A stretch of 36,308 nucleotides of DNA from Planctomycetota bacterium (lineage in GTDB: Bacteria; Planctomycetota; MHYJ01; JACQRL01; SBBU01), in the NCBI GenBank assembly GCA_016206485.1, contig JACQRL010000385.1:1-36308 (forward strand). Direction: 5' to 3'. Below the pieces are notes generated by a model. The model was not told where the DNA came from. It made no database searches and saw only the letters and a list, made by a program, of their open reading frames with translations. Of this stretch, positions 16,341 through 25,397 are shown piece by piece. Each line of letters opens with the position of its first letter. Within the stretch, counting starts at the first letter, position 1. The position numbers were made by a program, and so were the translations under genes.

Positions 16341-17348
16341 CTATAATGAGACCAGCCCTTCGATATATTTCTTTCGTTCCGATGGAAGAAAAACTGCCTC
16401 ACAAGAATTATGCAAAAGTGTTTTGATATCGCTTTCTTTAATAGATGAGTTTTTGATTGATGTCTCAAATTCATTGCTGAGCGAAGTTCCGGAAATTTGC
16501 GGATTATCTGTATTCAGGGTTACCTTTATTCCGCGCCTGAGCATTTCCCTGACCGGGTGAGGTTCTGTACCGCTCCATCCTCCTGTATGCCTGTTGCTTG
16601 TAGGGCAAACTTCAAACGTGACATTTCTTTTAGATGCAAGCTTAACGACTTCATCATCTTCAAGTACAAATATGCCATGTCCAATGCGATCACAGTTAAA
16701 TTCTTCAATTGCCTGTCTGATGTTTACTGACCCGCCCCTGACTTCACCGGCATGAATAGTAAGACCCATCCCCTTTTTCTTTGCCCTGTTAAATGATCCG
16801 CCAAACTCGGAGGCATCGCCTACAAATTCATTGCCGGCAAGATCAATCCCTGAAAATAATTCTCCTGCTGATCCTATTGCAAGTTCAAGCACAGGTTCCT
16901 GGAGCTTGAAATCAAAGTGACGTACAACAGTTACAATGAAAGAAAGTTGTACACCAAAAGATTTTGCAGCCCTGCGCGAGGCGCCTATAACCCACTCTGC
17001 GACCTTTTCATACTGGAAATTTTCTCTTCTTGCGAACGGGATCGGGCTGAAGCGGATTTCAAGATACTTAATACCATCCTGAGCGGCATCAGCAACTGCC
17101 TCGTATGCAGCACGCTCGATAACCTCCCTGCTAACCCAAAAATTTCTTATAAAATTGAACTTTCCAAGATAATTCAAAAAACTCGAAGGATCGCGCTGTG
17201 TTATTTTATAGTATTGAGCAAGTTTTTGATGGTTGTCAGTCGGAAGTGGAATGCGGAACTCTTTTGATATATCCATTAAAGTGTTCATTTTTACCGCGCC
17301 TTCAAGATGTCTGTGCAGATCAATCTTTGGAAGTTTCTTGAAATCCAT
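16341..17348 (-). CDS. add: Adenosine deaminase family protein
   Basis: 335 residues of the ADA-type amidohydrolase family, which hydrolyses adenosine (or a related aminopurine nucleoside) to the inosine form. Zinc and catalytic residues are all visible: His12/His14 (DLHRHLEGA), His199 and Glu202 (IHAGE), His224 (RIGHG) and Asp281 (LNTDNP). CPTSNRHTGG matches the family. ADA usually has NTDDP where this has NTDNP. Aminodeoxyfutalosine deaminase of the futalosine menaquinone pathway looks very similar, so the substrate is not certain. The ATG directly abuts the stop of the LON-domain gene. Confidence 0.88.
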   Translation of the reverse strand: MDFKKLPKIDLHRHLEGAVKMNTLMDISKEFRIPLPTDNHQKLAQYYKITQRDPSSFLNYLGKFNFIRNFWVSREVIERAAYEAVADAAQDGIKYLEIRFSPIPFARRENFQYEKVAEWVIGASRRAAKSFGVQLSFIVTVVRHFDFKLQEPVLELAIGSAGELFSGIDLAGNEFVGDASEFGGSFNRAKKKGMGLTIHAGEVRGGSVNIRQAIEEFNCDRIGHGIFVLEDDEVVKLASKRNVTFEVCPTSNRHTGGWSGTEPHPVREMLRRGIKVTLNTDNPQISGTSLSNEFETSIKNSSIKESDIKTLLHNSCEAVFLPSERKKYIEGLVSL

Positions 17349-18002
17349 TCAATTATAATTCCGCTCGATAGCCTGATCAAAATTCCTGATCTTGCAAATC
17401 CCAAGTAATTTTGTCAAGCGCGCCTCTGCGTTCGGTTCCTCCAAAATCCACTGTTTACTATATATATCCATGCTCGAACAATATGTAATAAGGTCGATAA
17501 GAGATCCGATTTCCATCTCTGCTAAGGCATCTTTAATCCCGGAATAATTAAACATTTTAGATAATACCGGGTGGAACTGATCAACAAGCAATTTCCTTTT
17601 TTTGTCTGCATTCGGGATATTTTGATCTCCTGATTCTTTGATGATAGCCGCTTCCGCAATCCTGTACGACTTTTTCTTATCGAGTTCCTTAAAGCTGAAT
17701 CTGGCAGCTCCATAAAGAATAATGTCATATTTACCATCATCCCGCAAAGTTGACTCGACTACTTTCCCCAGGCACCCAATATCATAGATTGTAGGATCTC
17801 CGAAATAGCTCTTTTCATATCCCTTTTTCAGCAACACCATTCCAATATATGGTTCTTTTTTCAAACTATCTTTAACCATTTCAATATAACGTGGTTCAAA
17901 TATATGAAGCGGGAGAAATGTGCTCGGAAAAAAAACAACATTTGGCAGGGGAAACAACGGGATAATTCCATTAAACTTTACTGCATCGAACGACAAATCC
18001 AT
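17349..18002 (-). CDS. LON substrate-binding (Lon N-terminal) domain protein
   Basis: 217 residues covering only the Lon N-terminal PUA-like domain and its helical follow-on. There is no AAA+ or protease part. Motifs: IPLFPLPNVVFFPSTFLPLHIFEPRY at the N-terminus, IGMVLLKKG, IGCLGKVVEST and YDIILYGAARF. Stand-alone copies occur widely and are thought to bind unfolded or specific substrates, but their role is unclear. It is the first gene of a six-gene run down to 13000. Its stop abuts the next ATG (TGAATG). AGGAG lies 12 bases upstream of the ATG, with TATAAT in between, so this spot may serve as promoter rather than ribosome site. Confidence 0.88.
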   Translation of the reverse strand: MDLSFDAVKFNGIIPLFPLPNVVFFPSTFLPLHIFEPRYIEMVKDSLKKEPYIGMVLLKKGYEKSYFGDPTIYDIGCLGKVVESTLRDDGKYDIILYGAARFSFKELDKKKSYRIAEAAIIKESGDQNIPNADKKRKLLVDQFHPVLSKMFNYSGIKDALAEMEIGSLIDLITYCSSMDIYSKQWILEEPNAEARLTKLLGICKIRNFDQAIERNYN

Positions 18003-18268
18003 GGTTATATTATACTCCTAATAACTAATACCAGAAGAACTAGCTTAACGTATTCAATAAACGGATTACGAGTTGCGTGTTAACGGGTTTTACTGCTTAT
18101 ATAACTGAGTCCGAATTCTCCGGTCGCTAATTGCATATTACTCTGTTTTCCCATGGATACTTTTTTTAATACGCAATCCGGCAATATTTAATCCGTCATT
18201 AATGTAAACAAGAAGTTGAAATTGCTACTCGCAACCCGTTTATTAAACAAAATTCCAAGCGTATTTGT
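18003..18268. other. Intergenic region between the giant pseudopilin gene and the LON-led operon
   Basis: The 266 bp hold four 7-bp units at 18061-18088 (ACGGATT, ACGAGTT, GCGTGTT, AACGGGT) and a short matching pair in opposite orientation at 18225-18238. They presumably also hold the promoter of the minus-strand LON-led operon near 18010. No coding sequence seen. Confidence 0.55.
18061..18088. repeat. Heptameric repeats (AACYCGT type)
   Basis: Four in-phase 7-bp units. On the minus strand they read ACCCGTT, AACACGC, AACTCGT, AATCCGT, matching the unit type at 12971-13005 and 6373-6386. Confidence 0.6.
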
Positions 18269-21200
18269 TTATAATTCCTCAGACGATGAGTATTCGATTA
18301 CGCTTGTTCCTTCTGAATAGAAAATCGTTACATCATCAAAAACAGGTGTTGCAAGCAAGGTTGTACCGGGATTCACTCCTTTGACATTGAATATTATCTT
18401 GTATTTTATAAAACCGCCATTTTTAAGTTCATAAAACTTTTTCCCTTCATGTTGTATTTTACTATATGCAGAATTCTTTCCTTCGAGAACTGTCTCCAAA
18501 TTACTTGTTGAGTCAAAAACAAGGAGATTTACTTTTACTGCAGATCCTTCCTGCTCTTCCAGTCCCTGTCTAAGAGGTGATCCGGTTGTTTTCCCGTTAA
18601 AAAAGGATTCGCCTGAATAGTCATACATAATAGGTTCCAGGTTACCCTTATCATAATCTTCAGCAAACCAGGTCCATTGAACACCCAGAAGCTTTATCTT
18701 TTTTTCTGTTTCTTTCTGAGATGTGACAACAGATGTCATATTTTCATCTGAATAAACCCTTGATTCCTTCGAAAGTCTCCTTTTCAAATCATCAGCAAGG
18801 AAATAAATAGCTGCTGATTCGAATTCAGCATCACCTTTAGGCAGATAATATCTTCCTCTGTTATATACATCCTTAACTGCACCGAGAATACTGTCTACTT
18901 GACTTTTTCTTTCCGCATCCCCTGTGGCATTTGATCCATGCAGATAAAACTCATCGACAGTGAAGTCGCCTGAATAATTTCTTGGCCAGATCGACAGATT
19001 TGGATCACCTTTGATAAACCCCAATTTTTTAAATGTAAACCCATGGAAAGATGACTCTCCTATTCTGAAAGTGTTTGCCCGCAGATACTGACTGCCAAGC
19101 GGTTTTTCGTCAGGAACCTGTAATGTATCATCCGCTGAATGCAGCGCAAGTGTGGGCCTTCTGCCGCCCTTAAGCCATAGTTTTTGATCAATTTTGCTCT
19201 GTATGTTTGTTTCATAAGGAGCCCTTATAGTTCCGGCTAAATCTGTTCCATTTACCAATATTTTCATTTCGTGCTCAGGACTATATTTAGGCATCTCCGC
19301 ATAACTTGTACTATTAAACAATCCTCCTAATAAAGATGTCGATTGTACGACTACATCTCTATTAAATTTAATGTACCATGACCAGCTAACATGCGTCCAT
19401 TTATGCGCCTCCAAATAATTTCTTTTAGGCTGCGTTATGGATGAAGATTGAGATCTCGATGCGCTGCCAAGACCATCTTTCTTTAGGTTATGATTCAACC
19501 CGGGGGTATTGCTGAAGATTTCGATATCAATGCTGTGATGTTTACCTCCATCTTTTCTATCCGCCCCGGCAGACGAAGTTGTAATGGACGGCGTAAGTGA
19601 AGGAAGTGCTCCCGTCGGATTCGGATATTCATCCGCATATTGAGCACCCCATAATTTCCATGAATGAGGCTGCTGCAGCAGCATCCCGATAAAATCTGTA
19701 GGAAAGTTATCCTTAATATGCTCCCAGTCATCAAGTGAACCTGAGGCCCAATGCTGATAAATACCTCCAAATAATGATGCAGGTCTCATACCGAATGTTC
19801 CGCTCCGTCCTGATTCTAAATACTCAGTCTTATCAACAGGACGTCTGTTGTAATTACTCCTTGGCCTGCCATAATATTTAAAAATCGGATCTTCTGTAGA
19901 TTCAACTGTATAAGGGGAGCTGGCATGGGCCGGGGCGAAAAACAGACTGAACATATCCGGATTTCTGTACTCATAGAAATGACTTCGTTCGATAATCTTA
20001 TTATCGGGAAATCCTTTATGCCATTTATCATAACTGAACAACTTTCTCATTTTGCCGGTATGCTCAGGGAAGAAACTCGGCTTGACCCACATAGAAGCAA
20101 CACCACCATAGCTGAACATTGATGTACCTTCATCAATCCAATAAGCTATCCCGCTGTTTCTTTCAACATAAGCGCCATCAATCCTAAGATCACTCGGAGC
20201 GTATGTCCCTAATGGGGGAAGAACATCTGATGTGGCATCACTATTTTTACCATTACCCATTCTGAACGATCTCGCAATTCTATTGTGTGATTTAGAATCA
20301 TAAGGCCCTTTGGTTTCTTTGAGATCATCTCCAAAATTCATTGATCTTTCAACTTTCTTTTTAGTTGAAAGATTCACAACAAGATTTCTTGCTGACAATG
20401 CAGTTCCAAACAGTGATTGTGCCTTATAATATTCATCATATCCATCCCAACCGCAAACAGTCCCTTCATAAATTTTTTCTTTATAATTTGGATCAAATAA
20501 TGCAGGGTCAAGGCCTTTGTTCCCTGGCAACCTGTCGGTTTTATCTATAGTTTTATCACTTATTATTTCCCTCGAACTTGCCTCGCATCTGTACAATTCA
20601 CTTTTGCGGAGATCAACACTTGCATGATAATGGGCCTTGTAGTCGTGTGAAAAATGCGAATGGATGCCTTCAAATTTCGATATGCCTTCCACCGGCCAGT
20701 GAGGCACACCCTGCGGTGTCTCAACAACCTGCCCTTTTAATGAACCTTTCAATCTGTTGCCCTGTTCAACACCGCCATGAGTACTTAATTGAAGCCAACC
20801 ATCATATTCGCTTCCCCAGCCAGTCTGAATAGTCTCATTTTTTGTCTTATATCCGAGCCATCCATCCTTGCTGGATTTTGTCAGGTTAAAATAATCATTG
20901 AAATTATCCTCGAATGTATTTCTTCCGGCAGAAAGCCCTTTTGAAGCGGTACTATTATAAACTTCCGGTCCAATCTCCAAAGCTGCGCCGCTGTTCGTTA
21001 CTTCAACGCCAGCCTTATCTGATGCTTCACCATGGGCAAAGTGGCGCTGAGTGGTTTCTCTATATGCATCAAATACTTTAACAACCCCTCTGACTTTTTG
21101 TCTAGTAAGTTCTCTGACCGCTTCGGCATTAAAAATCGTCTCTTCTTCTTTCAGCTCTCTTAAAGGTTTTAAAATTCTTCCAATACTCTCAATCTCAAAA

Positions 21201-23227
21201 TATCCCATCGGTCTGAAACAAAATTCTGTAGAGTTGACAATAAGGTCTGTCTTATCAACCCTGAGCCACAGATTTTCATCCGGATTTGTTTCATTAAGAT
21301 GCATATTGGGATTGAAATTCGCTTTAATAGCATCGGCGATCGCATAGCTGGCAAATTCCTGCTGTGCAGGGTCATTTTTCGGCGCGGGATAATCTATCAC
21401 CCCCTCATAGCTCCAGTCTCCTGAGACGGGGTTATCAAACCCCTGAAATAGGTAGTTCCAAAAAATATTTCTTTGATCTTTTATTATTCCTGATTCAACA
21501 AGATAATCAATAAATCTATAAAACTGCGCCCAAGTTCCGAACTCACCTCCAAATGGAAGAGTGCTGTAATCAATACCGCCTTCTTTTCCCTTATTTCGAC
21601 ACGCAATAATATGCTTGGCAATAATCTGTGAATCGATAACACCATCAGATTGAATGGTCGTTCCGGTATTTGATTTCCATTGAGGTCTGATCGGAGCAGT
21701 TCTGTATAGAAAGCCATACTCATCACCATCATATTTTATCTGAATATTTTGCGCAGGATTTGAAATATTCATGGTATAACCGCCAGCATCATAAGTATAG
21801 CCGGTATATTCCCATCCAATATACTTTCGGGGAATCCTGAACAATTCCGCCTTTCCTCCGCACGATGTCGCCTTCCAGTATGGCTCCTGCAAAAAGTCAA
21901 ACTCAGGCGATGGAGCATATGGAGCAAATCTTCTTCTTTCAGTCAGGAAAAATCCGCTGACATCTGTAATCAGTGAAGTCAATAATTCCTCAGATGCGTT
22001 GTTTATATTAACCGGAGCTCTGTGAGTAACTTCAACATATTGAGGAAACAGCTCATCAAGCCCGTAAATTGCATTATGATATTCAGAAGCATGTGTATCG
22101 CCGGCATATTCTGTACTAAACCATCTGAGTGCTTCCTTAAAATATGACGAGCGAGCCGTTTTATTGAATCTATATTCACCTGCCGCGTTCATACCGCGTC
22201 CTCTTCTGAAAGTCATTACACCGGAGTCGAAACCTCTAGGCATTTCACCGGATTTGACATACGGTTTTTGTGACGGATTCGCCTGAACAGCAGGTCCAAC
22301 ACCTATATCAGCGTTATCACCACTTCTGTAATAATAGATAGGATACTCGTTGTAAACTTCATCGCTTAAAGGAACAGGATTAACTACGTTTTTATCAACC
22401 CAAGCGTACACCGTCAGAAATTTACCTATCTTTCTGTAAATAGATCTGCCTTTCTCTATTCCATATTGCTGTTCAAGAATTCTTTTGACCTGATATTTTG
22501 CTTTAAATCCGATTGAAGGTCTTGCATCAATTAACTTCTGGCCAAAATCTGAAGGAGCATTTTCTCCCAATATATTCGGATGATTTACAAGTTCATTCAA
22601 TATTCTTTTTAAATTCTGGCTGACGCTCGACTGATTCCCACCATACATATTGATTCCATCATTGATATACAGACATGACTGCAGATCAATAACTCTCAGT
22701 GAATAACAGTTGCTGCCATCTGCATAAGTGCCTTTGGAGCTCATCCCGCTCACGCCAACTTTCACAACCGGAGGAACATTTCGTGATCTCACATCTGAAT
22801 CTTTTACCCTGTTAGGAACTATCTTTATGGTTTTTAAAGTATTGCCATCTGCATAAGCAAAGCTTGGTTTTTGCGCCCACTCAGTCGCAATATTTACGAC
22901 ATCGCGCTCCTCATCCGATATTGCTCCATCCATATCTATATCCTGGATTTCATCATTATCAGAAACTCCGTTCTCGTTTAAATCCGATCCGCCATATTTA
23001 AGTCTTTTGTCAGAAGGATTGCTGTTGAGCTCCGCAATTGCCCTTTCAAAACCAAACTGCGCGAGCCATTTTGCTTCCAACAGTTCAATGTATCTGGTTG
23101 ACTCAATTTTGGAAACAGTCTGCAGGCTTGCAGCCGTAGTCGCTACTAACGCGAGCAATGAAAGAACACCAAGTGTGAGGATAAGAATGGTTCCACGATT
23201 AGATCCGTCCCGGAATATAGACTTCAT
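18269..23227 (-). CDS. Giant GspK-like pseudopilin with EF-hand loops and LamG-like region
   Basis: 1652 residues from the ATG at 23227; a GTG at 23251 adds eight more. The N-terminus has a type IV pilin-like segment, NRG then TILILTLGVLSLLALVATTAA, with the cleavage Gly at 12 and no Glu5, as in GspK. Two textbook EF-hand loops follow at 82-93 (DLNENGVSDNDE) and 96-107 (DIDMDGAISDEE). VNINNASEELLTSL at about 410 matches the GspK-type INxNTA motif. From about 1065 to 1480 there is a concanavalin/LamG-like stretch (GGVASMWVKPSFF, THVSWSWYIKF, FTVDEFYLHGS). GspK is usually about 330 residues, so this is a fivefold expansion. It probably caps a pseudopilus or sits at the surface. No other T2SS gene is in the window. 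Confidence 0.8.
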   Translation of the reverse strand: MKSIFRDGSNRGTILILTLGVLSLLALVATTAASLQTVSKIESTRYIELLEAKWLAQFGFERAIAELNSNPSDKRLKYGGSDLNENGVSDNDEIQDIDMDGAISDEERDVVNIATEWAQKPSFAYADGNTLKTIKIVPNRVKDSDVRSRNVPPVVKVGVSGMSSKGTYADGSNCYSLRVIDLQSCLYINDGINMYGGNQSSVSQNLKRILNELVNHPNILGENAPSDFGQKLIDARPSIGFKAKYQVKRILEQQYGIEKGRSIYRKIGKFLTVYAWVDKNVVNPVPLSDEVYNEYPIYYYRSGDNADIGVGPAVQANPSQKPYVKSGEMPRGFDSGVMTFRRGRGMNAAGEYRFNKTARSSYFKEALRWFSTEYAGDTHASEYHNAIYGLDELFPQYVEVTHRAPVNINNASEELLTSLITDVSGFFLTERRRFAPYAPSPEFDFLQEPYWKATSCGGKAELFRIPRKYIGWEYTGYTYDAGGYTMNISNPAQNIQIKYDGDEYGFLYRTAPIRPQWKSNTGTTIQSDGVIDSQIIAKHIIACRNKGKEGGIDYSTLPFGGEFGTWAQFYRFIDYLVESGIIKDQRNIFWNYLFQGFDNPVSGDWSYEGVIDYPAPKNDPAQQEFASYAIADAIKANFNPNMHLNETNPDENLWLRVDKTDLIVNSTEFCFRPMGYFEIESIGRILKPLRELKEEETIFNAEAVRELTRQKVRGVVKVFDAYRETTQRHFAHGEASDKAGVEVTNSGAALEIGPEVYNSTASKGLSAGRNTFEDNFNDYFNLTKSSKDGWLGYKTKNETIQTGWGSEYDGWLQLSTHGGVEQGNRLKGSLKGQVVETPQGVPHWPVEGISKFEGIHSHFSHDYKAHYHASVDLRKSELYRCEASSREIISDKTIDKTDRLPGNKGLDPALFDPNYKEKIYEGTVCGWDGYDEYYKAQSLFGTALSARNLVVNLSTKKKVERSMNFGDDLKETKGPYDSKSHNRIARSFRMGNGKNSDATSDVLPPLGTYAPSDLRIDGAYVERNSGIAYWIDEGTSMFSYGGVASMWVKPSFFPEHTGKMRKLFSYDKWHKGFPDNKIIERSHFYEYRNPDMFSLFFAPAHASSPYTVESTEDPIFKYYGRPRSNYNRRPVDKTEYLESGRSGTFGMRPASLFGGIYQHWASGSLDDWEHIKDNFPTDFIGMLLQQPHSWKLWGAQYADEYPNPTGALPSLTPSITTSSAGADRKDGGKHHSIDIEIFSNTPGLNHNLKKDGLGSASRSQSSSITQPKRNYLEAHKWTHVSWSWYIKFNRDVVVQSTSLLGGLFNSTSYAEMPKYSPEHEMKILVNGTDLAGTIRAPYETNIQSKIDQKLWLKGGRRPTLALHSADDTLQVPDEKPLGSQYLRANTFRIGESSFHGFTFKKLGFIKGDPNLSIWPRNYSGDFTVDEFYLHGSNATGDAERKSQVDSILGAVKDVYNRGRYYLPKGDAEFESAAIYFLADDLKRRLSKESRVYSDENMTSVVTSQKETEKKIKLLGVQWTWFAEDYDKGNLEPIMYDYSGESFFNGKTTGSPLRQGLEEQEGSAVKVNLLVFDSTSNLETVLEGKNSAYSKIQHEGKKFYELKNGGFIKYKIIFNVKGVNPGTTLLATPVFDDVTIFYSEGTSVIEYSSSEEL

Positions 23228-23287
23228 AGACAATTTACTTATCAAGATCACACCGCAATGTGTTTAGATTCAAAAAAATAACATCAT

Positions 23288-23319
23288 TAAAAAGACCTGC
23301 CTTTATTGAATAAAAAGGC
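23288..23319 (-). terminator. Possible rho-independent terminator downstream of the ECF sigma gene
   Basis: On the minus strand a GCCTTT...AAAGGC hairpin (23299-23319) is followed after five bases by a TCTTTTT run. It lies about 170 bp after the sigma gene stop and 60 bp before the giant gene start. Confidence 0.45.
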
Positions 23320-23371
23320 TTAAAGTGCTTCCTTCCCATACAGGCTTGAAGAACCCTTTTTTGATGCTTAG

Positions 23372-23434
23372 GTAGTATTTTTGCTACATTAATCAAGATT
23401 TAAACCCGCTGAAACCCCGATAAACCCGGTTTAA
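23372..23434. promoter_or_regulatory. Phased AAACCC repeats and palindrome between sigma factor and giant gene
   Basis: AAACCC occurs at 23402, 23412 and 23422, exactly 10 bp apart, so all three copies face the same side of the helix. Nearby, 23372-23387 is an imperfect palindrome (GTAG at one end, CTAC at the other, T-rich centre). This suggests binding sites for a regulator, or a structured transcript end. No coding frame is seen here. Confidence 0.4.
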
Positions 23435-23487
23435 TCGTGAATTAGCAACAAAAGCAGCAAAAAGATTCAGAAATACCAGCGAGCAAT

Positions 23488-24228
23488 TTAAAGAAGTGAC
23501 AATAAATATTTCAATTCATCCTCGACTTCGGATTCCTCAAGAACATATTCCAAGATCCCTTTTCTGATGATTTTTCTTACGAGTCTGCGCGCATATACAA
23601 GATAGTTCCTGACATCTGAATCTTTTATACCAAGCTCCCTGGCAAGAACCACGTATGAAGGCTGGTCAGGGCCTGAAGAATCAAGATCATATCTTTCAAA
23701 CACTGAAAAATAAACTTCTTTGCCTTCTTCAATAAGTTTATTTCTGAGTATTCCTATCGATCTTGTTAAAATTGTCCTTGCCCATTCCCTGTCAAAAGAT
23801 TCGAGCGGATCAAGAAACTCTTTTTTATCGCCATGCTCACTGCCTACTTCTTCAAAACTTACAGTCTTCGTTCCGCCTCCATGTTTTTTAGTCTGCAGCT
23901 TTCTCTTTTTATCGATAAGGAAATGTTTGAGCGAAACCTTTAAAAATGTCCTGAATCTTCCTTTCTCAGGAGAGGCGGGCTGAAGATAATTTTTCTCTAC
24001 AAAAAACTGCGCGAAAAACTCCTGAGTGAGATCTTTTGCATCCTCATTTGACATCCTCCAAACGTTACGTATATAGCTGTAAACAGGCTTCCAATATGCC
24101 GAAATAAGATACTCCAGCTTCTCTTTGTAATTGCTGCTGGTTCTGTCCTTTGCATTTAAGACGACGTTCCACGTAGTTAGAGGAAAATGGTGCTCGTCAC
24201 CTCCCATCGAAGTATTGCGCCCTGACAT
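23488..24228 (-). CDS. ECF-type RNA polymerase sigma factor
   Basis: 246 residues. Region 2 has AYWKPVYSYIRNVWRMSNEDAKDLTQEFFAQFF, and the following KGRFRTFLKVSLKHFLIDKKRK marks the long ECF subgroup common in planctomycetes and some acidobacteria and verrucomicrobia. Region 4 is PSYVVLARELGIKDSDVRNYLVYARRLVRKII. No anti-sigma factor is adjacent, which is usual for that subgroup. The next gene downstream on the same strand is the giant GspK-like protein, a plausible target. The ATG at 24228 gives MSGRNTSMGGDEHHFPLTTW. The internal ATG at residue 8 would also be compatible with the family N-terminus. Confidence 0.9.
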   Translation of the reverse strand: MSGRNTSMGGDEHHFPLTTWNVVLNAKDRTSSNYKEKLEYLISAYWKPVYSYIRNVWRMSNEDAKDLTQEFFAQFFVEKNYLQPASPEKGRFRTFLKVSLKHFLIDKKRKLQTKKHGGGTKTVSFEEVGSEHGDKKEFLDPLESFDREWARTILTRSIGILRNKLIEEGKEVYFSVFERYDLDSSGPDQPSYVVLARELGIKDSDVRNYLVYARRLVRKIIRKGILEYVLEESEVEDELKYLLSLL

Positions 24229-24356
24229 AATAGCACTTTGAATTTTAAATTTCTGATTCGCAATTGCAAAAACCAGCTAAACAGATGCTTATCGCAATCT
24301 TTCATCAAATTGATATTATTTCTTTTCTATAGACGTAAGATATATCCACTTCAATT
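24229..24356. promoter_or_regulatory. Divergent promoter region between sigma factor and hemE
   Basis: 128 bp separate the two divergent starts. A TTGATA at 24310-24315 is present on the hemE side, but no well-spaced TATAAT follows, so exact promoters are not assigned. There is no Shine-Dalgarno site before either ATG. Confidence 0.4.
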
Positions 24357-25397
24357 ATGAAGAATGATCGATTTCTAAAGGCATGCAGGTCAGAACCCGT
24401 TGATTGCACTCCGATCTGGATGATGCGGCAGGCAGGCAGGTATATACCTGAATACAAGAAGCTCAGGGAAAAATATGATTTTATGACGCTTTCAGAAGAC
24501 CCCGAGCTGATAACAGAGGTTACGCTTATGCCGCTCAAACAATTTGATTTCGACGCCGCAATAATTTTCGCTGATATCATGACTCCGATTAAACAAACAG
24601 GCATCAAATTCGAGCTTCAGGAAAATATCGGACCGGTAATAGCCAGTCCAATCAGGACAAAATCAGATGTCGAAAAGATTGTAATCCCCTCACCACAGGA
24701 AATATCTCCACCACTTTACTCTGCAATTAAACTGGTAAAGCAGGAACTATCCGGAAAGATACCTCTCATAGGGTTTGCAGGCGCGCCATTCACTCTTGCA
24801 AGTTACCTAATAGAAGGCAGAGGGTCGAGAAGTTTTACAAATACGATTACACTTATGAAAGAAAATTCAGTGGCCTGGACTCTACTAATGGAAAAACTAA
24901 CAGAAGTAATAATAAGCTACTTGAACGAACAAATTAATGCCGGTGCGGATGCGTTCCAGTTGTTTGACAGCTGGGTCGGATGTATGAGTTTAAATGATTA
25001 TAAAAAATATGTATTCCCATACTCACAACAAATTTTCAAGTCACTAAAACAAGCACCATCAATACATTTTGGAACCGAAACAGCTCCATTATTACCTGTA
25101 ATGAAGGAAGCAGGTAGTAGAGTTATTAGTGTTGACTGGAGAATCGAGCTCGATAAGGCCTGGGAAATTATAGGACATAACCTTGCAATCCAGGGAAATC
25201 TCAATCCTTCAATATTGCTTGGATCTGTAGAACAAGTTAAGCTTTCAACCACAGATATTCTTAAACGAGCTGCAGGCAGACCGGGACACATTTTTAATCT
25301 TGGACATGGAATTTTACCCGAAACTCTGTTAGAAAATGTCGAAGCAGTAATTGAAACGGTACATAACTACAGGCAGAATATGGAATACGGAATATAG
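24357..25397 (+). CDS. hemE: Uroporphyrinogen decarboxylase
   Basis: 346 residues, normal length for the family, which decarboxylates uroporphyrinogen III to coproporphyrinogen III in the cytoplasm. The substrate-binding motif WMMRQAGRY (Arg24, Arg28) and the essential Asp73 in IIFADIMTP are present. Other family blocks are IGFAGAPFTLASYLIEG, FQLFDSWVG and the C-terminal FNLGHGILPET. It is followed after 3 bp by hemH, so the two form a haem operon. The last five codons and stop (MEYGI) lie inside a 91-bp array of 7-bp repeats that continues into hemH. Confidence 0.97.
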   Translation: MKNDRFLKACRSEPVDCTPIWMMRQAGRYIPEYKKLREKYDFMTLSEDPELITEVTLMPLKQFDFDAAIIFADIMTPIKQTGIKFELQENIGPVIASPIRTKSDVEKIVIPSPQEISPPLYSAIKLVKQELSGKIPLIGFAGAPFTLASYLIEGRGSRSFTNTITLMKENSVAWTLLMEKLTEVIISYLNEQINAGADAFQLFDSWVGCMSLNDYKKYVFPYSQQIFKSLKQAPSIHFGTETAPLLPVMKEAGSRVISVDWRIELDKAWEIIGHNLAIQGNLNPSILLGSVEQVKLSTTDILKRAAGRPGHIFNLGHGILPETLLENVEAVIETVHNYRQNMEYGI

